Assembly (NCBI RefSeq): GCF_014145665.1
Contig: NZ_JACHTD010000004.1
Location: forward strand, 124,001-188,000
Reading direction: 5' to 3'
Source of the DNA: Myroides sp. NP-2
Lineage (GTDB): Bacteria; Bacteroidota; Bacteroidia; Flavobacteriales; Flavobacteriaceae
Length of the DNA: 64,000 nt
Part shown: piece by piece, positions 8,826-18,304 of the stretch
Numbering within the stretch: the stretch's first letter is position 1
Layout of the letters: the number at the start of each line of letters is the position of its first letter
The notes under the pieces: model-generated
Database searches by the model: none
Seen by the model: only the letters and a program-made list of their open reading frames with translations
What the model was told of the DNA's origin: nothing
Made by a program: the position numbers and the translations under genes

Positions 8826-11042
8826 TTAATTGGTGTTTACTCTTGTCACTTTGTCAACGCCTTCGATTTTCTTAATATTGGCAATCATTTTTTTCAGAAT
8901 ATCATTATTTGGAACGATAACGGTAATGGAACCTTTGAATAGTCCTGCGTTTTCACTCAAGGCAATACTTCGGATGTTGACTGCTTTACTCTGCATAATG
9001 ATTTTGGTGATTTCAGTGGTTAAACCGGCAGAATCCAATCCTGTAATATTGATGGTTGCTTCAAAATTGAAGGAAGTTGAAGAAGCGACCCAATGGGCTT
9101 GCAGGATGCGGTAGGCGTAGTTCGAACGCATACTAATGGCGTTTGGACAGTCTGTTTTATGTACTTTTATTCCTTCGTTAATCGTGACAAAACCAAAAAC
9201 ATCATCGCCTGGGATGGGATTACAACAAGTGGCTAGTTTGTAATCTAGCTTCTCTTTGTCCTTGCCAAATACCAGTAAATCCAATGCGTTCTTGTCTTCT
9301 GTTTCTTGATGTACAGGAACAGAAGGCGCGCGTTTGATGCTTTTCTTGAAAAAATTGAACAGCGTATTGTTGCGTTTTGCCGCGTACTCTTTGAGTTGGC
9401 TGTTATCAATTAATCCAGCACCTACGCGGTAAAACAAATCTTGACTCGTTTTTAGTTTGAAGTAGTTCACCATTTCGTTCACGGTGTTTTCGTCCAAATT
9501 GATTTTTAGGTGTTTGAGCTTGCGCTGCAATTGTTCTTTTCCTTCGTCTGCAATTTTCTTGGTGTTTTCGTTTAGTGAACTCTTAATCTTATTGCGGGCT
9601 CTACTCGTGGTGACATAGTCTAACCAGTTGACGTTCGGCTTTTTGTTTTCGGAGGTAATGATTTCGACTTGATCCCCACTAGACAAGATGTGGTTTAAAG
9701 GCACAAGGCGTCCATTTACGCGTGTTCCCCTTGTTTTTAAGCCTATTTCTGAGTGAATAGAAAAGGCAAAATCTAGGGCAGTCGCCCCTTTAGGAAGGGA
9801 TTTAATCTCTCCTTTTGGGGTGAAGACATAAATTTCTTTAGCATATAGGCTCAGTTTGAAATCTTCAACGAAATCTACGGCATTTGTTTCCGCGTTTTCG
9901 AGGGCTTCTTTGAGTTGGTTTAACCAGAGGTCTAGGCTGTTTTCTTCTGTAACCCCTTGTTTGTATTTGTAATGTGCAGCATAGCCTTGTTCTGCAATTT
10001 CATCCATGCGTTCACTGCGGATTTGGATTTCAACCCAACGCCCTTTCGGGCCCATAACTGTAATGTGTAAGGCTTCGTATCCCGTCGATTTAGGGGATGA
10101 AATCCAGTCGCGCAAGCGGCTAGGGCTAGGGCGAAAGTGATCCGTTACAATAGAGTAAATCTTCCACGCAATAAATTTCTCTTCGTGTGGTGTGGATTTG
10201 TATATGATACGCAAGGCGAATTTGTCGTATACTTCATCAAAGGTTACGTTTTGCGCCTTCATTTTTCGGCGGATGGAATAGATCGACTTCGGACGGCCTT
10301 TCATGGAGTATTCGATGTGTTCTTCATCGAGGGATTCGCGCAAAATGTCAGAAACGGATTTAATATAAGCTTCTTGCTCTTCTTTGGTTTCTTTCATTTT
10401 GAGGACGATGTCCTGATACACCTCAGGTTCGGTGTATTTTAACCCCAAGTCTTCGAGTTTGGTTTTGATGTTAAACAAGCCTAAACGATGGGCGAGTGGA
10501 GCATAGATATACAGCGTTTCTGAGGCAATTTTTGCCTGCTTGTAATCCACCATACTCTCCATGGTTTGCATATTGTGCAAGCGATCAGCAATCTTGATGA
10601 GAATCACGCGAACATCGTCGTTTAAGGTCAACAACATTTTGCGGTAGTTCTCCGCTTGCATGGAAATATGAGAATCAGGCTCGAGCATTCCCATTTTGGT
10701 CAAGCCCTCCACAATTTTAGCTATTTTGGGGTTAAACCACTCTTCGATTTGCTCTACGGTGATCTCGGTGTCTTCCACAACATCGTGCATTAATGCCGCT
10801 GCTATGGAGGTAGCACCTAATCCAATTTCAGAAGCAACTATCTTGGCAACAGCAATCGGATGAAAGATATAGGCCTCTCCCGATTTTCTGCGTTGATCCT
10901 TATGTGCTTCAACGGCAACGTCAAATGCTTTTCTAATTAACTTTTTATCAGCATCGGATAAAGTTTGGTAACTGATTTTCAGTAACTCTTTATATTCTTT
11001 TGCTATTGCTTTATTTTCTAATTCAATCTCAGCTTCTGTCAT
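8826..11042 (-). CDS. Bifunctional (p)ppGpp synthetase/hydrolase
   Basis: RelA/SpoT homologue of 738 residues, starting at the Met that begins MTEAEIELEN. A longer frame upstream to 11099 adds 19 residues without family character. The order is: HD hydrolase (His61 in FHP; HDVVED at 86-91), synthetase (RPKSIYSIRRKM and the GYEALH segment), TGS (YVFTPKGEIKSLPKGATALDFA), a conserved-cysteine zinc-finger region (CCNPIPGDDVFGF) and a C-terminal ACT domain. An intact HDxxED suggests it both makes and degrades the alarmone, as expected of a single long RSH enzyme in this group. Confidence 0.95.
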   Translation of the reverse strand: MTEAEIELENKAIAKEYKELLKISYQTLSDADKKLIRKAFDVAVEAHKDQRRKSGEAYIFHPIAVAKIVASEIGLGATSIAAALMHDVVEDTEITVEQIEEWFNPKIAKIVEGLTKMGMLEPDSHISMQAENYRKMLLTLNDDVRVILIKIADRLHNMQTMESMVDYKQAKIASETLYIYAPLAHRLGLFNIKTKLEDLGLKYTEPEVYQDIVLKMKETKEEQEAYIKSVSDILRESLDEEHIEYSMKGRPKSIYSIRRKMKAQNVTFDEVYDKFALRIIYKSTPHEEKFIAWKIYSIVTDHFRPSPSRLRDWISSPKSTGYEALHITVMGPKGRWVEIQIRSERMDEIAEQGYAAHYKYKQGVTEENSLDLWLNQLKEALENAETNAVDFVEDFKLSLYAKEIYVFTPKGEIKSLPKGATALDFAFSIHSEIGLKTRGTRVNGRLVPLNHILSSGDQVEIITSENKKPNVNWLDYVTTSRARNKIKSSLNENTKKIADEGKEQLQRKLKHLKINLDENTVNEMVNYFKLKTSQDLFYRVGAGLIDNSQLKEYAAKRNNTLFNFFKKSIKRAPSVPVHQETEDKNALDLLVFGKDKEKLDYKLATCCNPIPGDDVFGFVTINEGIKVHKTDCPNAISMRSNYAYRILQAHWVASSTSFNFEATINITGLDSAGLTTEITKIIMQSKAVNIRSIALSENAGLFKGSITVIVPNNDILKKMIANIKKIEGVDKVTRVNTN

Positions 11043-11168
11043 ACTACTATTAATCAAATAACATACTTTAAAAGTAAGAAAAAAACCGCGTATATGCAAG
11101 CGATTTGGGACAAGCCTACACCGGCTTAAAAAAGGCTTTTGGGGGACAAAAAGAGGAGTAAAACAAAA

Positions 11169-11198
11169 AAGGCGATTAGTTGTTGAACTAGTCGCCTT
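11169..11198 (-). terminator. Terminator after outer-membrane barrel gene
   Basis: A 12-base stem (11169-11180 with 11187-11198, one mismatch) with a 6-base loop is followed on the minus strand by TTTTTTGTTT. Confidence 0.85.
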
Positions 11199-11220
11199 GC
11201 TATGTTTGCTTTATATTGTT

Positions 11221-11853
11221 CTAGAATACAAAGAAGACCCCTCCATTGATTTGTAGGTTACTTCCAGGTCCTCCGCTAAGGTTCTTTTTACCTAGTACTT
11301 CTAGGTTCAAACCAAAGCGATTAATCAACAAATCGCGATTGAATTGTCCCGTTTTGAATAAATTGGTGTCTGAAAGCCAAATATTAACCCCACCACCCAA
11401 GTTAAACATGGCTTTGTCGTCTTTGTTGAAATGAGTGTAACCCAATCCTGTTTGCACGTAGGGATCTACAATCGGAATATTAATCAATCCTCCTAAACTG
11501 TACACCATAGTTGCATCTACAGCAAGTACACTAAATTTGTCTTTGGCTAGTTTTCCATTAACCAAATCATCCGCTTTAACTTCGCTAGACAATAGCCCAA
11601 GTTTAAAGCTAATGTTTTTTCCTGCATAGTATTCAACAGAAAATTTAGGTAGAGAAGCGGCTTTCAATTCATCAAAATTAGCAACATCATCCCAATCGAA
11701 ATTATTGTTTAACATACTCATTTGTACGTTTACTTTCCACGGGTAGTTGTAGTGTAGGCGTTGATCGTAATTATACTGTGCAAAAGCGACATTAGTAAAG
11801 GAAAGGAGTATAGTAAGGATGAATAATTTGAATAATGCGTTGCTTCTTTTCAT
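11221..11853 (-). CDS. Outer-membrane beta-barrel protein
   Basis: A 210-residue protein with a signal peptide ending at AFAQ (about residue 26). The rest alternates polar and hydrophobic residues as in short transmembrane strands, with aromatic strand ends and a terminal phenylalanine (GGVFFVF) expected of BAM substrates. It resembles OmpA N-domain or OmpW-like small barrels. There is no peptidoglycan-binding domain. It is transcribed alone, with its own terminator, so the role is structural or unknown. Confidence 0.75.
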   Translation of the reverse strand: MKRSNALFKLFILTILLSFTNVAFAQYNYDQRLHYNYPWKVNVQMSMLNNNFDWDDVANFDELKAASLPKFSVEYYAGKNISFKLGLLSSEVKADDLVNGKLAKDKFSVLAVDATMVYSLGGLINIPIVDPYVQTGLGYTHFNKDDKAMFNLGGGVNIWLSDTNLFKTGQFNRDLLINRFGLNLEVLGKKNLSGGPGSNLQINGGVFFVF

Positions 11854-12073
11854 ATCACTGCTTAGTTAAGTTTTAAATGTTAAGGAAAATTTAATAAAAA
11901 TCAAATATAATTAAAAAATACTTTCTACAAAGCGAGATTAACATTTTAATTCTTTTTACTAAAACGGCAATCTTGTTCTATTATTGCGGTGAAGAATGAT
12001 AAATAGTTCACATCTATGACAATTTCTTATGCCAAAGTTTATTTTTTTGAGGCAATAAGTAGCTTTTCAACTG

Positions 12074-12871
12074 TTAGTTGAAATTGCGTTGTCGTTTTGC
12101 CTCAAACAACAAAATAGAGGCAGCAACAGATACATTCATCGAATCTATGGTTCCACTCATGGGAATAATGATGTTTTGAGTACTGCTTTCCCGCCAAGCT
12201 GCTGTTAGTCCTGTAGATTCTGTTCCCACGATAAAAGCGGTGGGCTGGGTATAGTCTTGGGTGTGGTAGCTGCATGAGTTTTGCAAAGTAGCAGCATAGG
12301 TATAAACGCCTTGTTGTTTCAAAAAGGCAATGACTTCCTCTGTTGTGCCTACGGCAATTTGGTTGGTAAACAGACAACCTACACTAGAACGAATGATATT
12401 GGGATTGTACAAATCCGTTTTGGGGTTGGCAATAATTACTGCATCGATATGTGCGGCATCGGCTGTTCTCAACATAGCGCCTATATTTCCGGGTTTTTCC
12501 GTTGCTTCAGCCACTAGGATAAGGGGGTTGTCCGGCAATTGTAGCTCGCTTAACGCATGGGTTTTTACACGGGCCAAGGCTATGACCCCCTCAGTAGAAT
12601 CGCGGTAGGCTAATTTCTGGTAGATGTCTTTGGTAATCTCTATACAGGAAGTAGTCGATGCAACAAAAGGTGCTACCTGATCGAAAGGCAGAATGTCTGA
12701 ACAGAATAAAACAGTCTCCAATTGATAGTTTCCAGCATGTGCCAATTCGATTTCGCGCACACCTTCAATGATAAAAAGCCCTTCTTTCTTTCGATTTCTC
12801 GACTTCTCTTGTAATTGTAAAATGGATTTTATCAGTGGATTTTGTGTGCTTTCTATTTTTTTTATGCTCAT
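12074..12871 (-). CDS. TrmH/SpoU-family RNA 2'-O-methyltransferase
   Basis: A 265-residue SPOUT enzyme. The N-terminal substrate-binding part (to about residue 100) starts with STQNPLIKSILQLQEKSRNRKK. The knotted methyltransferase domain has motif 1 EKPGNIGAMLRTADA, motif 2 FIVGTESTGL and motif 3 IPMSGTIDSMNVSVAASILLFE. Such enzymes methylate ribose in tRNA or rRNA using S-adenosylmethionine; the target site is not predictable. It sits 3 bases after the DUF58 gene, so it is probably the last gene of that operon. Confidence 0.92.
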   Translation of the reverse strand: MSIKKIESTQNPLIKSILQLQEKSRNRKKEGLFIIEGVREIELAHAGNYQLETVLFCSDILPFDQVAPFVASTTSCIEITKDIYQKLAYRDSTEGVIALARVKTHALSELQLPDNPLILVAEATEKPGNIGAMLRTADAAHIDAVIIANPKTDLYNPNIIRSSVGCLFTNQIAVGTTEEVIAFLKQQGVYTYAATLQNSCSYHTQDYTQPTAFIVGTESTGLTAAWRESSTQNIIIPMSGTIDSMNVSVAASILLFEAKRQRNFN

Positions 12872-12874
12872 AGT

Positions 12875-14197
12875 TTAGAACCCTTTTGCTTTGATTTTTA
12901 AATACATATTAATCGTTTCAATGGATAAGTTTTGGGGAGTTGTCAGAATACTCTGTATACCGTATTTAGTCAATTCACTAACGATTAATCGCTTTTCAAA
13001 GTTAAATTTTTCCGCAATAATTTTGTCTATTATGTCGTCTGTATTTTTTACTTGTTTTTCTGTGAGGGCTCTAAGGTCTGTATTTTCAAAAAAGATAACG
13101 ACTAAAACGTGGCTTTTCGCCAAGGCACGCAAATACGGAAGTTGTCTTTTTAGACTGGAAAGCGATTCAAAATTGGTGTAGAGCAAGAGCAAGCTCCTAT
13201 GGGTAATGGTTTGTTTGACTGTGCTGTACAAGTACCCAAAATCACTCTCGCTAAAGTTTGTTTGCAAGTTGTATAAACTAGTGATAATTTGTTGTAAATG
13301 CGTCCTTTTATTGGAGGCAGCAACGGTATTTTCTACTTTTTTTGAAAAGCTCAACAGACCAATGCGATCGTTCTTTTTTAGCACTACATTGGAAATGGCT
13401 AAGCTTGAGTTGATGGCATAATCGAGGAGGGTCATGCCGTCAAAGGGCATTTGCATTAATCGTCCTTTGTCGATGATGGAGTACACCGTTTCTGTATTTT
13501 CATCGAGAAATTGGTTGACCATTAGCGCGTTTTGCTTGGCGGTAGCCTTCCAGTTGATGGTGCGTATATCATCGCCTGATACGTATTCCTTGATCTGTTC
13601 AAACTCTGTGGTATTGCCAATCTTTCTCAATTTTTTGAGTCCAAAGGCATATTTGTTTTTTGCAAAGGCAATCAAGTCGTATTTTCTCATCTGTATGAAA
13701 GATGGATAACAAGGAAGGGCTTGTCCTTGTGAAAAAACATAGCGCTTAGCAATGAGTTGCAACGGAGAGCTGATGTAGATATTTAAGCTTCCGAAGTGAT
13801 ATTCCCCTCGTTTTTTTGGCGTTAAGGTATAGTGCAATTTTTTTTCTTGCTTGGCTTGGAGATGCTCGTGAATGCTGAACTCCCGCTCTTGGAATTGAAA
13901 GGGAATTTCATCAATAATTTCACAAGACACCCGAAAAGGATAGTCGTTTCTAAGCTGTAGTTCCACTTTGTTTTCATCTCCATTCGACAGTTTTTCCGGT
14001 AAATATCGTTGAGCTGTGAATTTGTTTTTGCCCCAAAATACAGCGACGATATCAACGAAAAGCAGGATGAGTCCCACGCCCACAACGCCCCATGTTATTT
14101 GGTATAAAACGGGAAATACAAAGGAGAGGATAAACAGCACAATGACAATGCCGAATCCATAATATACGCGTTGGAGTAAGAAAAGGTGTTTCATCAT
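12875..14197 (-). CDS. DUF58 (vWA-like) protein
   Basis: A 440-residue protein. Two membrane helices lie at about residues 13-55, followed by a beta-rich region and the DUF58 core IGNTTEFEQIKEYVSGDDIRTINWKATAK near residues 200-230. The following part has vWA-like folds (SIIDKGRLMQMPFDGMTLLDYA). DUF58 proteins pair with MoxR ATPases in membrane-associated chaperone or metal-insertion systems. The start overlaps nothing; the moxR gene ends 9 bases upstream. Confidence 0.9.
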   Translation of the reverse strand: MMKHLFLLQRVYYGFGIVIVLFILSFVFPVLYQITWGVVGVGLILLFVDIVAVFWGKNKFTAQRYLPEKLSNGDENKVELQLRNDYPFRVSCEIIDEIPFQFQEREFSIHEHLQAKQEKKLHYTLTPKKRGEYHFGSLNIYISSPLQLIAKRYVFSQGQALPCYPSFIQMRKYDLIAFAKNKYAFGLKKLRKIGNTTEFEQIKEYVSGDDIRTINWKATAKQNALMVNQFLDENTETVYSIIDKGRLMQMPFDGMTLLDYAINSSLAISNVVLKKNDRIGLLSFSKKVENTVAASNKRTHLQQIITSLYNLQTNFSESDFGYLYSTVKQTITHRSLLLLYTNFESLSSLKRQLPYLRALAKSHVLVVIFFENTDLRALTEKQVKNTDDIIDKIIAEKFNFEKRLIVSELTKYGIQSILTTPQNLSIETINMYLKIKAKGF

Positions 14198-14206
14198 AGC
14201 CTCTTA

Positions 14207-15304
14207 TTATCTCGGAATATCGATTGTTTCTACAATTTGCTGAATAATGTCATGGGCGGTTACCCCTTCCATTTCGCGTTCTGGCGATACAATAACGCGA
14301 TGGGTCAATACTGGATACGCGGCTTCTTTAATATCTTCAGGAGTTACAAAATCGCGATTATTGATGGCAGCATATCCCTTGGCCGCATTGAGTATGGCAA
14401 TGGATGCACGGGGGGAAGCACCGAGGTATAACATCGGGTTCGTACGGGTATTGTGAACAATCTTAGCGATGTATTCCATTACTTTTTCTTCAACGACAAT
14501 CTGCTTGACTAATTTTTGAAAACCAACTAGCTCTGCCGGGCTAATAACTTTTTGGATTTGTGCAGTTTTTACCTGGTCTACAAAGTCGTGTTCTTTTACT
14601 AAGATGTTAATTTCTTCTTCCAACGTAGGATACTCAACATCTATTTTAAATAAGAAACGGTCTAATTGAGCTTCCGGTAAGCGATAAGTTCCTTCTTGTT
14701 CAATAGGGTTTTGGGTTGCTATAACCAAAAAAGGCTGATCCATAGTAAACTGTAGGTTGTCAATGGTAATTTGACGCTCTTCCATTACTTCAAATAAAGC
14801 AGCTTGTGTCTTAGCTGGGGCGCGGTTAATCTCGTCAATCAGTACTAAATTGGCGAAAATTGGCCCTTTTTTGAAGTCGAAAGTAGAGGTTTGCATATTG
14901 AAAACTGAGGTTCCCAAAATATCAGACGGCATTAGATCCGGTGTGAACTGAATGCGACTATATGTTGTATCAATGGTTTGAGACAGTACTTTGGCTGTAA
15001 GGGTTTTAGCAACACCAGGTACTCCTTCAAGTAGCAGGTGGCCATTGGCCAATAGGGCAACTAGCATGCGGTCGATGGTTTTGTTTTGTCCGACAATGAC
15101 TTTGCTGATCTCGTGTTTGATAGCGCTCACTTTCTCTGCTAAAGGACCTAGATCTAAGCGAGATTCAAAGGCGAGGTTGTCCATCTCCGTTTGAGGTATA
15201 GCTGGAGATGTCATTTCATTTGTCGCTTCGGATGTCGATGCTGTTATCGGGCTGTTCTCGCCAGTTGGCGCGTGCTCAGGTGTATGTTCAGGTGTATGTT
15301 CCAT
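14207..15304 (-). CDS. MoxR-family AAA+ ATPase
   Basis: A 365-residue protein. The first 55 residues are a T/E/P-rich tail with a repeated HTPEH motif. Then come Walker A EGVPGVAKT, Walker B LVLIDEINRAPAKTQAALFEVMEER, sensor 1 ATQNPIEQEGTYRLPEAQLDRF and the lid domain (YLGASPRASIAIL). MoxR ATPases act as chaperones on vWA-domain partners; here the partner is presumably the DUF58 protein next door. The unusual N-terminal tail may bind a partner. Confidence 0.93.
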   Translation of the reverse strand: MEHTPEHTPEHAPTGENSPITASTSEATNEMTSPAIPQTEMDNLAFESRLDLGPLAEKVSAIKHEISKVIVGQNKTIDRMLVALLANGHLLLEGVPGVAKTLTAKVLSQTIDTTYSRIQFTPDLMPSDILGTSVFNMQTSTFDFKKGPIFANLVLIDEINRAPAKTQAALFEVMEERQITIDNLQFTMDQPFLVIATQNPIEQEGTYRLPEAQLDRFLFKIDVEYPTLEEEINILVKEHDFVDQVKTAQIQKVISPAELVGFQKLVKQIVVEEKVMEYIAKIVHNTRTNPMLYLGASPRASIAILNAAKGYAAINNRDFVTPEDIKEAAYPVLTHRVIVSPEREMEGVTAHDIIQQIVETIDIPR

Positions 15305-15310
15305 AGTATT

Positions 15311-16522
15311 TTAGTCTAATATTTTTTCTGTTAATCGGTTTAATTGAACAAGATCGGCTTCAACAGCGGGTTGTCCTCCTCGTCTAAAATTAGTTACAAA
15401 TTGAACAAAAGCGAGAATATCTTGTTTGTCTTTGTTGCTTTTTAAGTGAAAGTGCTCGACAAAGGTCTCATCTAAAACTGCTGTGTCCAAATAGTATTTT
15501 CGCCTAATTTTCTCGAGGGTGTAAATAATGCTTTTATCTATTAAATCACTGTAGTCTTTGGATTGAATATACAAGTTTGATACGGTTTTGGTAAACTGTA
15601 CTGTTGTATTTTTCAGAGGTTTTATGATCGGAATAATGCGTTGTTTTCGCTTGGCGGTAAACAGTGTAAATACGATAAGTCCAAACAAAAAGAAGTACCA
15701 AGCCCATTTGAGTTCCCGATTGGCAAAGATAAAGCGCAAGAGGGATCGGCTTTCTACTGCCTTGTCCGCTGAACTCCCATACATATAGGTTTTTTGCTCT
15801 GGTAAATAGGAGAATACCCCTTCTGCATAGAGGTGGTTATTGCTTCTCAACAGGTAGTAGTTCGTCAATATAATGGGGTCTAATCCGAGAATTAAGTGTC
15901 CTTTTTCCTCTCGGTATCTCACTAAATTAACTTGTTTTAGCGTGTCTCCTACGGTTTTGTATCCCAAGACATCCAGTTGGTTTTTTAGGCTATCTGCAAG
16001 CTCAAACCCTCTGGAAAAGGACTTAGCGCGAATACTGAATTTCTGCTTGCTTACCTGATTGTTGGTCAATTCCAAAACCGTACTGAATTCCTCTTTGTTC
16101 TCGATTGAGCTATACTCTTGTATGCGATGCAGGCCAAAAGCTTCTAAGAATGCATTATTGAAATCGCTCTGTAGGATTACGGCTGTATTCCCCGCTGCGA
16201 TAAACTCCTTGAGGTAAGCCGCAGTATATTGATCTAAATCATAATTTTTGTCTTCGAGGACAATGAGGTTCACGGGTTGTAGGGTATCGTATTGTTTTTC
16301 ATTGAGAAAATCATATACCGCTGTGGTGAAATGCCAAATAGAATCTTGTGCTAGCAATGTTTCTAGCTCTTGATCCAAGATGTATAAGCCATAGGGGTTT
16401 TTATCCCGATTGTCATAGGTCTCAATCCAACTCAACGGCTTTTTCTTTCCACTTTCGTAAATGAAAACACAGGTGACTAAAACCATTAGTGCAAGGCCAA
16501 ACTTTTTTAAGGAGCTGTTCAT
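15311..16522 (-). CDS. DUF4350 membrane protein
   Basis: A 403-residue protein. A membrane helix lies at residues 8-25, followed by an extracytoplasmic DUF4350 region (NPYGLYILDQELETLL, VILQSDFNNAFLEAFG), a second helix near residue 275 (WAWYFFLFGLIVFTLF) and a cytoplasmic tail. The start ATG overlaps the stop of the DUF4129 gene by 4 bases (ATGA), which implies translational coupling. It is a standard component of MoxR/DUF58 operons in Bacteroidota; its biochemical role is unknown. Confidence 0.85.
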   Translation of the reverse strand: MNSSLKKFGLALMVLVTCVFIYESGKKKPLSWIETYDNRDKNPYGLYILDQELETLLAQDSIWHFTTAVYDFLNEKQYDTLQPVNLIVLEDKNYDLDQYTAAYLKEFIAAGNTAVILQSDFNNAFLEAFGLHRIQEYSSIENKEEFSTVLELTNNQVSKQKFSIRAKSFSRGFELADSLKNQLDVLGYKTVGDTLKQVNLVRYREEKGHLILGLDPIILTNYYLLRSNNHLYAEGVFSYLPEQKTYMYGSSADKAVESRSLLRFIFANRELKWAWYFFLFGLIVFTLFTAKRKQRIIPIIKPLKNTTVQFTKTVSNLYIQSKDYSDLIDKSIIYTLEKIRRKYYLDTAVLDETFVEHFHLKSNKDKQDILAFVQFVTNFRRGGQPAVEADLVQLNRLTEKILD

Positions 16523-17352
16523 GGTTTACTTGGTTTTAGTTTAGCATCAAACGATTTTTTCGCTTTGTAAAATTCCTCTTCGTTAATTTCGTATTCGCCA
16601 TACCAAATTGTATTGTAGAGGTAGGAGAGATAGCTGAATTGGGATTTGTCGTGGCTGTCTTTGAGCTCGTACATATAGTCCGCATTGGTTTTCTCAGGTG
16701 CCCAAGTAATTTTTTCTTGTACTTGTAGGCGTTGTAACAACCAAAGGTAGTACAGTCGAATAGCCAAGCGGTATTGTTCTTGTTGTATAGCATCGGTGAT
16801 GAGCTGTTCAAAATCGGTAGATTTAAAATCTTCTGTTGACAAATCTTCCACAGCACTAATGCCTTTGCTTTTCTTTTTAAATAGCCAATAGATATCTTTT
16901 TGGACAAATGCTCTACCGAGGTAGTACAGGATAAGTCCAAGCGCGACAAAACCGAGAACGCGCAAGAAAATTACGTAGTAATTATTGCTGAGTTCTTCTC
17001 CAATTTTAGCAGAGAAATTGCGGTTGATCCAATCGACAATCGCTTGTTTTATGCGCTCTAATACACCTACTTTTTTTTCAGTTTCCTCATAGGTAAACGC
17101 TTCTTTTCCTTTGTATTTCTGCTTGAATTTTTCTTCGAATTTCTTGGCATAGACGGTTCCGTCCGTATCGCGTAATAGATACAGGGCGTCGGATGCAACT
17201 TTGGTTGTGTCGCGTTCTGCCTGATGTACGTTTACTTCTTCTGTTTTCGGACAATCACTACAATCGTCTTCTGATTCTTGTGCTTGCAGTACAGGAGTAT
17301 ACAAGAAGAAGGAAATGAAGCAAAAGAAGGAAATAGAAAAGCGTTTATTCAT
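16519..17352 (-). CDS. DUF4129 membrane protein
   Basis: The start is taken at MNKRFSIS (277 residues), which overlaps the upstream stop by 8 bases; the frame could begin 4 codons earlier. A signal peptide ends at LQAQ, a single membrane helix lies near residue 135 (VIFLRVLGFVALGLILYYLG), and the C-terminal DUF4129 region includes YRLAIRLYYLWLLQRLQ and YNTIWYGEYEI. Many DUF4129 proteins are fused to transglutaminase domains; this one is stand-alone. It belongs to the MoxR operon. Confidence 0.85.
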   Translation of the reverse strand: MNKRFSISFFCFISFFLYTPVLQAQESEDDCSDCPKTEEVNVHQAERDTTKVASDALYLLRDTDGTVYAKKFEEKFKQKYKGKEAFTYEETEKKVGVLERIKQAIVDWINRNFSAKIGEELSNNYYVIFLRVLGFVALGLILYYLGRAFVQKDIYWLFKKKSKGISAVEDLSTEDFKSTDFEQLITDAIQQEQYRLAIRLYYLWLLQRLQVQEKITWAPEKTNADYMYELKDSHDKSQFSYLSYLYNTIWYGEYEINEEEFYKAKKSFDAKLKPSKP

Positions 17353-18295
17353 TATTTGAACCAATACTGTCGATTTTACGTTTAGTGAAGAAGTTTTCTT
17401 CTTTTTCTCTTTCGCTATAAAAGATAATCCCCTGGTTAATAAACATGATGTTCTGTGCCAATGTTCCTAAAATAATGTACACAAAATAAAGGAGAACAAT
17501 ACCCCAAGTAACTGCAGAAGTCATGATTTGGCTGTCCGAAACTTGAGGGTCAAAGAACATACCTCCTCCTACGATAAGCAACTGTATAAGGAAGGAAGGA
17601 ATAAAAGTAATTAGGGAAGTGATAATATAGAAAATGAAAGTATTTCCAATGATGGACCAAAAGTTGTTACGCACGTATTTGATGGCATTTCCGTATGCGG
17701 TAAAGAAGCCCACATTTCTCGTTAGGTATTCATAGAACGCAAGGGTTAGTACAGCATACACTGTCGGTAACATGAAGATCAAGATAGGAATTCCAACAAG
17801 TAAAAATACGAGGAGGACAGAAATGTAGAACATGATCATGACCAAAGGTAAAATAATAAAGGATGTCCCTAAGAAGAACACGATGATTTGTCCCAATTGA
17901 TTTTTAATTTGTTTACCGATACTGTTTTGATCAACGGGTTGATCTGTTGCTGTAGCCAGATTTTTTAAGTAAAGGATAGGGTAGGAGTAGCAAATGATTC
18001 CCATGATAAGGGCTACAATGAATAAGCCACCTAGGGCAAGAAGTCCCATTCCCCAGTGTTCGGAGAATATTTCTGTAAAGATGCTCTCCGGAGTGGCTCC
18101 AGTATAGGCATTGGCAGATACGGCAGAAGTTACCCCAATATCGGCCAATAGATAAATAAAGATCAAGACCAAAAATAGTGGAATGCCACACAGCTTTAAA
18201 AAGTGTTTAAAATAGTTTTTTCCTTCTACTTTTAAGAAGGTAAATGTGTCACTAAGAAGCGCATTAAAGTCGCGTTTTTGAAATAGTATAAACAT
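17345..18295 (-). CDS. Multi-pass membrane protein of the MoxR operon
   Basis: A 316-residue protein with about six hydrophobic helices (near residues 38-57, 82-105, 145-170, 172-195, 215-240 and 265-290) and short charged ends. I do not recognise a named domain with certainty; it resembles glycerophosphodiesterase-associated or DUF4013-like membrane domains. It overlaps the DUF4129 gene and lies 9 bases after the SpoIIM gene, so it is translated from the same message. It is probably an assembly factor or anchor for the MoxR system. Confidence 0.75.
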   Translation of the reverse strand: MFILFQKRDFNALLSDTFTFLKVEGKNYFKHFLKLCGIPLFLVLIFIYLLADIGVTSAVSANAYTGATPESIFTEIFSEHWGMGLLALGGLFIVALIMGIICYSYPILYLKNLATATDQPVDQNSIGKQIKNQLGQIIVFFLGTSFIILPLVMIMFYISVLLVFLLVGIPILIFMLPTVYAVLTLAFYEYLTRNVGFFTAYGNAIKYVRNNFWSIIGNTFIFYIITSLITFIPSFLIQLLIVGGGMFFDPQVSDSQIMTSAVTWGIVLLYFVYIILGTLAQNIMFINQGIIFYSEREKEENFFTKRKIDSIGSNNE

Positions 18296-18304
18296 AGCAA
18301 TTGA